From Calliphora vicina (lineage: Eukaryota; Arthropoda; Insecta; Diptera; Calliphoridae), in assembly GCF_958450345.1 (NCBI RefSeq), contig NC_088780.1, positions 36,727,667 to 36,791,666 of the forward strand: DNA of 64,000 nucleotides, written 5' to 3'. A program made the translations under genes and the position numbers. Shown here piece by piece: positions 56,865 to 64,000 of the stretch (its first letter is position 1; each line of letters opens with the position of its first letter). The notes below the pieces were generated by a model, which was not told where the DNA came from, made no database searches, and saw only the letters and a list, made by a program, of their open reading frames with translations.

Positions 56865-57248
56865 TTTTTACAAAAAATTTTTGTTTTAGAGACAAAAAAT
56901 AGTCAAAAACTAACATTTTTAAGCTACAAAGTGATTTTTGACAGCTATTTAGAATGCCTAGATATATTAGGATTGCATTAATATGTTCACAAGAGTTATT
57001 CAAATTTACCGTAGCTACAACTTTGCAAAATATTGTTATTGAAAAATAAGGAGTACCTGGAAGTTATTCTAAAAAAAGTAAAAAAAACAAAATTCTTCCT
57101 ATATTTTTTCAACAAAAGTTCACGAAAAAGCTATTTTTTGGAAACAAATTTTAACAAAATTTATTTTTTATTAGCTATATTATTGCCATATAAAGTTAAG
57201 CCGTATCACAAAGTCTGAATTAGCTGTTAACAAAAAACTGATGACACC

Positions 57249-57600
57249 TTTAATCAAATGCCGCCAACATTAAATCGATTCTTTCTCTTGATCGAGCCAT
57301 TCGGGAGCGATTGGCTTCTAGCCTTTCGATATGATTTTGGGGTGTCTCTGCAGCTCTCGATAAAGATGCACTGCGGCGCCTTTACTGAAGCCTTGATTTG
57401 CGTTTTCTTTCCGTTTCTACGGCTCTAGTCGTAGATGACTATTCGGGATTTTCCTCAAAACGTGATTCGCGTTCTCTTTCTGTTTCCGCTCCTCTATACG
57501 TTGATGCTCGTTCCGCAGCTGTTTCAGCTGCTATTCATTACCTGATCTTCAGTGATTTGTTTGCCTGTTTTTTGGTGGCATTTTTGTAAATTATCACTTA
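57249..57600 (-). pseudogene. Helitron N-terminal basic region, second copy
   Basis: Matches 4540-4860 closely: GATCGAGCCATTCGGGAG, GGTGTCTCTGCAGCT, GCAGCTGTTTCAGCTGCTAT, GCCTGTTTTTTGGTGGCATT. Read on the minus strand it is a decayed basic N-terminal region starting near MPPKN. It abuts the right end of the inverted-repeat element at 57248. Confidence 0.75.
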
Positions 57601-59170
57601 AAATAATTTGTAAACCAAAGGAATGTATAGAGTACACCACTGTAAATTCAAATTTTTTGAATGATGATAAGCAACGAAATGAAAATTGTTATTGTTTGAG
57701 CATTTATTTCTCGAATGGAAAACAACATTTTTTTTGGTAGACAAATTTAGAAAAAGTACTAATTTGCTCTTCAACCTAATTTCTAATTTTCAAAAATCCC
57801 TTAGTGTATTAACATAGGGGAACATCTAAAAGAGGAGAACGTCCAAATTTCATGTCTCTACGTGTAGGCTTTTAAGCTGTGCGATATTTAAACTTTCAAA
57901 CATTTAGAGCACGAACTATGCAGACAAACACTTCCAGGCATGACCCTCGTTCATACTTATGACTGCATAAAACATTAATTACAAAACAAAAATCTGTTAT
58001 GGACACCTTTTGATCTGTCTTTCTCGCTCTTTCTAAAAATAGTAAAAAACTACAATTGATTTATCTGGCTGAACACAAAAATTAAATAAATCCCATATAA
58101 TTTATCATATTATTTTTTTGTTTACGTCTTTTTTCTCCACCAACAAAAAAAAATTTGTCATGCTTGCAATTAAGCCCTTTTACATTTTTTTTTCGTTGCT
58201 TTATTTTATAATTTTTTTTCTTTAGTATTTTACTAAAGTGTTAAGATAATAAAGCTTAAGGAAAAAAAGAAACACACAAACTCACTCAACTAGCCATCCG
58301 TTTGCCCGTATGTAAGCGAAGAAGACTATTATTAAACCTTTTAAATGATTTCACGCAAACAGACGACCAAATCCCTTAAAACTTAAGTCAATGGAAACAA
58401 AATTTACAAAAAAAAAAAAAAAAAACAATTCAAAAACTACTCCCAACACAACAAGTTGAAAAAATATTAAAAAAAAACAGGAGAAAAAAAATTAATAATG
58501 ACTAAAAACTTAAAAGGTGCCAACAACTAACAGACACTTTAGATACAACAACTGAACTGCACCAAAAACATCTAAAAAAAAAAAAACAGAACCAGCAACA
58601 AACACGTCACATCAACAAACAACAAATAAAATACATCAACACTCCACCACCATCATTGTTGTGATCATCATCACCAGCTTTAGCTCCAAAAACACAACAC
58701 ACCACCATCATGATCATCATTATGATCGTCGTCATCTTTTCAGCATCATGATCATTTTCTGCTACAGTGAACAAATAGACAGATAGTCAAAACTTTTTGT
58801 TGCTGTTGTCGTTTTCTGTTGTTGTTGTTGTTGTTTTTGTATGCCATTCATTTATCCTTCAGTCAAAAGTTTCAATTTCAATTTACGGTTTTAGTTTCAA
58901 TTTCAATCTTTTTTTGTTGCTGTTTTTTTTTAATTTTTTTCAGCTTTGTTCAGTGCAACAGTTTCATTGTCTGTTTTTTTTTTAATTTTTTTGTAAAAAT
59001 GTGGATGATGCTCAAATGTTTGAAAGAACTGATGATATGAAATATTTATGACTGGAAAAGTGATGCTGTAAATGATGTATTGGCCAAACCCAGGCACCTT
59101 GTCAGTGCACAACAGGTGGGTGAAGACATATTTTGAAATTTCTCAGATAAACTGTATTCATACAGACATA
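57601..59170. other. No gene seen; A-rich and CAT/CAA-rich low complexity
   Basis: A long A-run lies at about 58407-58424, CAC/CAT repeats (CACCACCATCATGATCATCA) at 58640-58745 and GTT repeats near 58815. Frames here are chance products of low complexity. Confidence 0.5.
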
Positions 59171-60628
59171 TTCCTCTTATAGAAAATCTTGTCTCAGTTA
59201 CTGAGACACAGAATTTTCTTATAGAAAATCTTGTCTCAGTTACTGAGACACAGAATTTTCTTATAGAAAATCTTGGTTCAGTTACTGAGACACAGAATTT
59301 TCTTATAGAAAATCTTGTCTCAGTTACTGAGACACAGAATTTTCTTATAGAAAATCTTGTCTCAGTTACTGAGACACAGAATTTTCTTATAGAAAATCTT
59401 GTCTCAGTTACTGAGACACAGAATTTTCTTATAGAAAATCTTGTCTCAGTTACTGAGACACAGAGTTTTCTTATAGAAAATCTTGTCTCAGTTACTGAGA
59501 CACAGAATTTTCTTATAGAAAATCTTGTCTCAGTTACTGAGACACAGAATTTTCTTATAGAAAATCTTGGTTCAGTTACTGAGACACAGAATTTTCTTAT
59601 AGAAAATCTTGTCTCAGTTACTGAGACACAGAATTTTCTTATAGAAAATCTTGTCTCAGTTACTGAGACACAGAATTTTTATATAGAAAATCTTGTCTCA
59701 GTTACTGAGACACAGAATTTTCTTATAGAAAATCTTGTCTCAGTTACTGAGACACAGAGTTTTCTTATAGAAAATCTTGTCTCAGTTACTGAGACACAGA
59801 GTTTTCTTATAGAAAATCTTGTCTCAGTTACTGAGACACAGAGTTTTCTTATAGAAAATCTTGTCTCAGTTACTGAGACACAGAATTTTCTTATAGAAAA
59901 TCTTGTCTCAGTTACTGAGACACAGAATTTTCTTATAGAAAATCTTGTCTCAGTTACTGAGACACAGACAAGATTAGAAAATCTTGTCTCAGTTACTGAG
60001 ACACAGAATTTTCTTATAGAAAATTTTGTCTCAGTTACTGAGACACAGAATTTTCTTATAGAAAATTTTGTCTCAGTTACTGAGACACAGAATTTTCTTA
60101 TAGAAAATTTTGTCTCAGTTACTGAGACACAGAATTTTCTTATAGAAAATTTTTACAGAATTTACTTATAGAAAATTTTGTCTCAGTTACTGAGACACAG
60201 AATTTACTTATAGAAAATTTTGTCTCAGTTACTGAGACACAGAATTTACTTATAGAAAATTTTGTCTCAGTTACTGAGACAGACAATTTTCTTATAGAAA
60301 ATCTTGTCTCAGTAACTTGTCTCAGTAACTGAGACAGACAATTTTCTTATAGAAAATCTTGTCTCAGTAACTGAGACAGACAATTTTCTTCTAGAAAATC
60401 TTGTCTCAGTAACTGAGACAGACAATTTTCTTATAGAAAATGGTGTTTCCTTATAGAAAATTTTGTCTCAGTTACTGAGACACAGAATTTTCTTATAGAA
60501 AATTTTGTTTCAGTTACTGAGACACAGAATTTTCTTATAGAAAATTTTGTCTCAGTTATTGAGACACAGAATTTTTTTATAGAAAATTTTGTCTCAGTTT
60601 CTGAAACAGAGTTTCCTTATAGAAAATT
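59171..60628. repeat. 42-bp satellite array, about 34 units, each made of two palindromes
   Basis: The basic unit is TTTTCTTATAGAAAATCTT followed by GTCTCAGTTACTGAGACAC and AGAA. TTTTC/GAAAA and TGTCTCAG/CTGAGACA are dyads with short centres (TTATA and TTA). Units are nearly identical from 59180 to 59960. Variants are clustered: AATTTTG instead of AATCTTG from about 60018, AATTTAC at 60160-60250, and GACAGACAATTTTC with an inverted centre (TAA) at 60300-60425. A few units are truncated (59970, 60150, 60305, 60440). Confidence 0.97.
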
Positions 60629-62310
60629 GTTTATGTTTGGTTCTCTCGGCCTTCATAAACCACCTAAATATTTTAATGGTCATCATAAGCAACTAGAGAA
60701 AAAAAAACTTATAGATTTTTTTATTTTTATTTGCAACTACCCAGCCAATAATGCAAGTAAGGAAGGTGTTACTCTGGAGCGCTAAAAATGCCAAAAGATT
60801 AATCATAAATAGTAATTTACAACAAATTCTTAAGAATATAAAAAAATATACATATTTATTCCGACATACATAAAAAAAAAATCAACACGGACACAGAACT
60901 TTAATTTTTATTATTTAAAAATGAATTTTTCTTTTAACGCTTTTTTGTAGTGCTGTCAGTTGTCAGTCAACACGCTGTTGCCAGAAATCCAAAAAAAAAA
61001 AAACTAAAAAAAACTGCACAAAACTATAAAAGCAACAAGAGATGAAGCATGAAAATGCCATGAAATGAGCAGCAGATCTTAAGAATAGTTTGTTTCCCAA
61101 CTCTCCTCTGGTTTCTATTTGCAGCCACAAAAATCAACATAATTTGAATATTTCAGCAAAAATATGGGCGTTTTTGTTATAGTTGTAAAAAAAATAAAAA
61201 AATAATGCTGGCAAATGTATCAGAAACAGATTTTTTGCTTAAATAAAATGAACGCCTATTTTGATGGTTGAGTAGAAGACAAAAAAAAAAGTGGAAAATA
61301 TTATCGTTTGTACTGAACTCTTCATTTTTAAATGGGAAACAAAATGTACATTCATTTTGTTTGTGCATATGTTTAATTTTAATTGTTACCCATTGTGTTT
61401 TGAATGATTTAAAAATTGAATGTGTGTAAAACTCGCAACTGCCTTGCGAGGAGGCATTAATTTTTAGTTAATCTGACTTTTTTCACTTTTTTTTTTTTTG
61501 TTGCTTTCTTAGTCGTTGTGATGAAGTGGAAAATAAGTGGTTGATGGTTTTCTATGTGAACATCATCTAAATGACGTTTAAATGTTTGCTTCAACTTTAT
61601 TTTTGTAGTTTCTTTGTTTAGAATTTAATGGTTGTTGTAGTTTTCGAAATCTGAAATTTAAATTGAATTAATGATGGTTTGTTTTCCAATTTATTTTAAT
61701 TGAATTTATAGGTGTAATTATTTCGTATTTTAAGAATAATATTTACATAGTTTGTGTTAATAATGAAGACAAAAATAACTACATATTTTCAAATTTAAAT
61801 AATTTGGACTTATAAAGGCATTTGTTAGAACAAATGCCTAGAAGCGAAGAAATAATTTTAAATTCAAAACTCTAATATGTATTTTAAAAAAATTACCAAA
61901 AATTAGCATACATTTTTAAGCTTTCGATAAATATATTGTGGTTCGATTCTTGGCGAAAGTTCATACCTGTTCGAGTGAGATTGGTTTCATTTCGGAACGA
62001 ATATCCTTTTGTATTGATAACGGATAAATATATTGTGAGGATAATTAAGTAATGTTTTCTTAACGGAACATTAAACTAGATGCTAAAAATTGGACATGTT
62101 AAACAGAATCCTGAATCTAGATATAAGAACTTTGGACTATTGGTTATTTTATTTCCCAAATAGATTCAATAAAAAGGAATTTTTGGAAATTCGAAAGTTT
62201 AGGGGGTAAGAAAAGCTAAATTGTGTATCCTTATATGTCCTAAACTAATACAGATACAAAAACCATAAAACACAAACTCATCCATTTAAAAAAGAACAGG
62301 TGTTTGATAC
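60629..62310. other. No gene seen between the two satellites
   Basis: AT-rich with A-runs near 60870 and 60990 and a T-run near 61490. GTCAGTTGTCAGTCAACACG at 60956 is the least simple stretch. No coding exon is recognised. Confidence 0.5.
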
Positions 62311-64000
62311 TTCTAATTCAGTTCCAGTTCAGTTCTAGTTCAGTTCTAGTTCAGTTCTAGTTCAGTTCTAGTTCAGTTCTAGTTCTAGTTCAGTTCTAGT
62401 TCAGTTCTAGTTCAGTTCTAGTTCAGTTCTAGTTCAGTTCTAGTTCAGTTCTAGTTCAGTTCTAGTTCAGTTCTAGTTCAGTTCTAGTTCAGTTCTAGTT
62501 CAGTTCTAGTTCAGTTCTAGTTCAGTTCTAGTTCAGTTCTAGTTCAGTTCTAGTTCAGTTCTAGTTCAGTTCTAGTTCAGTTCTAGTTCAGTTCTAGTTC
62601 AGTTCTAGTTCAGTTCTAGTTCAGTTCTAGTTCAGTTCTAGTTCAGTTCTAGTTCAGTTCTAGTTCAGTTCTAGTTCAGTTCTAGTTCAGTTCTAGTTCA
62701 GTTCTAGTTCAGTTCTAGTTCAGTTCTAGTTCAGTTCTAGTTCAGTTCTAGTTCAGTTCTAGTTCAGTTCTAGTTCAGTTCTAGTTCAGTTCTAGTTCAG
62801 TTCTAGTTCAGTTCTAGTTCAGTTCTAGTTCAGTTCTAGTTCAGTTCTAGTTCAGTTCTAGTTCAGTTCTAGTTCAGTTCTAGTTCAGTTCTAGTTCAGT
62901 TCTAGTTCAGTTCTAGTTCAGTTCTAGTTCAGTTCTAGTTCAGTTCAGTTCTAGTTCAGTTCTAGTTCAGTTCTAGTTCAGTTCTAGTTCAGTTCTAGTT
63001 CAGTTCTAGTTCAGTTCTAGTTCAGTTCTAGTTCAGTTCTAGTTCAGTTCTAGTTCAGTTCTAGTTCAGTTCTAGTTCAGTTATAGTTCAGTTCTAGTTC
63101 AGTTCTAGTTCAGTTCTAGTTCAGTTCTAGTTCAGTTCTAGTTCAGTTCTAGTTCAGTTCAGTTCTAGTTCAGTTCTAGTTCAGTTCTAGTTCAGTTCTA
63201 GTTCAGTTCTAGTTCAGTTCTAGTTCAGTTCTAGTTCAGTTCTAGTTCAGTTCTAGTTCAGTTCTAGTTCAGTTCTAGTTCAGTTCTAGTTCAGTTCTAG
63301 TTCAGTTCTAGTTCAGTTCTAGTTCAGTTCTAGTTCAGTTCTAGTTCAGTTCTAGTTCAGTTCTAGTTCAGTTCTAGTTCAGTTCTAGTTCAGTTCTAGT
63401 TCAGTTCTAGTTCAGTTCTAGTTCAGTTCTAGTTCAGTTCTAGTTCAGTTCTAGTTCAGTTCTAGTTCAGTTCTAGTTCAGTTCTAGTTCAGTTCTAGTT
63501 CAGTTCTAGTTCAGTTCTAGTTCAGTTCTAGTTCAGTTCTAGTTCAGTTCTAGTTCAGTTCTAGTTCAGTTCTAGTTCAGTTCTAGTTCAGTTCTAGTTC
63601 AGTTCTAGTTCAGTTCTAGTTCAGTTCTAGTTCAGTTCTAGTTCAGTTCTAGTTCAGTTCTAGTTCAGTTCTAGTTCAGTTCTAGTTCAGTTCTAGTTCA
63701 GTTCTAGTTCAGTTCTAGTTCAGTTCTAGTTCAGTTCTAGTTCAGTTCTAGTTCAGTTCTAGTTCAGTTCTAGTTCAGTTCTAGTTCAGTTCTAGTTCAG
63801 TTCTAGTTCAGTTCTAGTTCAGTTCTAGTTCAGTTCTAGTTCAGTTCTAGTTCAGTTCTAGTTCAGTTCTAGTTCAGTTCTAGTTCAGTTCTAGTTCAGT
63901 TCTAGTTCAGTTCTAGTTCAGTTCTAGTTCAGTTCTAGTTCAGTTCTAGTTCAGTTCTAGTTCAGTTCTAGTTCAGTTCTAGTTCAGTTCTAGTTCAGTT
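62311..64000. repeat. 11-bp satellite (GTTCAGTTCTA)n, runs off the window
   Basis: About 153 copies of GTTCAGTTCTA, a GTTCA+GTTCTA composite, with very few deviations: a start region with TTCCAGTTCAG, an extra GTTCTA at 62378-62384, a missing GTTCTA at about 62942 and 63158, and one TTATAG substitution near 63080. Array length beyond 64000 is unknown. Confidence 0.98.

Larger units (their letters stand above)
55796..57248. mobile_element. 1.45-kb element with about 250-bp terminal inverted repeats
   Basis: Left end GGTGTCATCAGTTTTTGGTT, right end the reverse complement (AACAAAAAACTGATGACACC). The match continues through GTGATACGGCTTAACTTTAT and TTTTTCGTG...TTGTTGAAAAAATATA to TTACTTTTTTTAGAATA. 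The interior includes a 61-codon minus frame (56864-56679). The superfamily is unclear: long inverted repeats suggest a fold-back or P-like type, but no transposase motif is seen. Confidence 0.87.

Noticed and set aside
59171..60628. CRISPR-like array
   Set aside because: Direct repeats without unique spacers; the whole 42-bp unit repeats, so this is a satellite in a eukaryotic genome.
62311..64000. Telomere repeat
   Set aside because: The 11-bp unit is not a known telomeric motif, and flies of this group lack simple telomerase repeats. Interstitial satellite is the safer reading.
1..64000. tRNA, rRNA or other classical RNA genes
   Set aside because: No cloverleaf with A/B boxes and no rRNA-like sequence was recognised by eye. 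A covariance-model scan would be needed to exclude small RNAs.

Overview
This is eukaryotic nuclear DNA, very AT-rich and mostly non-coding. Dispersed repeats carry the 'GTCCGTC/GACGGAC' and TATACCC...GGGTATA signatures common in fly genomes. There are many mariner/Tc1, hAT, Helitron, jockey-like and RTE-like relics, and one host gene with long Asn/Gln/Ser/Thr-rich stretches. Together these suggest a higher dipteran (blowfly or house-fly type); the species cannot be read from the window. I see no bacterial operons, rRNA, tRNA or CRISPR. Most short open frames are chance frames in AT-rich DNA or inside repeats.

The only convincing host gene is on the minus strand. Exon 36811-37043 (Cys/Asn/Ser-rich) and exon 26570-29211 (about 880 codons, disordered, with a PPVPPKP SH3-type motif) are joined by matching phase-1 splice sites across a 7.6-kb intron. 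Exon 26570-29211 ends in a phase-0 donor. The start codon and the remaining exons are not identified and probably lie outside the window or hidden in it. The gene is not identified.

Layout: 1-5.5 kb holds a possible transposon coding relic, a fold-back-type repeat (family A), a Helitron relic and 'TATACCC' repeats (family B). 7.9-9.8 kb is a family A copy split by a family B copy. 13.0-14.5 kb is a complete but frameshifted Tc1-like element. 15.4-19.3 kb is an approximately 360-bp tandem array. 20.7-22.4 kb is a mariner relic split by a non-autonomous hAT. 23.1-23.6 kb is a pogo-like miniature element. 24.2-25.7 kb is a second Tc1-like element nested in a family C repeat. 26.4 kb holds a triple-hairpin stretch. 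26.6-37.0 kb is the host gene, its intron filled with mariner and non-LTR retrotransposon relics. 40.1-41.3 kb is a second non-autonomous hAT. 43-44.7 kb holds palindromic repeats. 45.1-47.5 kb is a broken RTE-like retrotransposon. 48.7-50.2 kb is an inverted-repeat element. 50.3-55.5 kb holds more family A copies, a hairpin element and a mariner relic. 55.5-57.6 kb is a Helitron relic interrupted by an element with about 250-bp inverted repeats. 59.2-60.6 kb is a 42-bp satellite made of two palindromes. 62.3-64.0 kb is an 11-bp satellite running off the window end.

The genes do not form a pathway. The window is best read as a fly gene whose introns and flanks have been colonised by layered mobile elements. 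Several nestings can be dated relative to one another because target duplications and empty sites are visible within the window. Coordinates of repeat copies are by eye and good to roughly 5-30 bases unless terminal repeats or target duplications are given.
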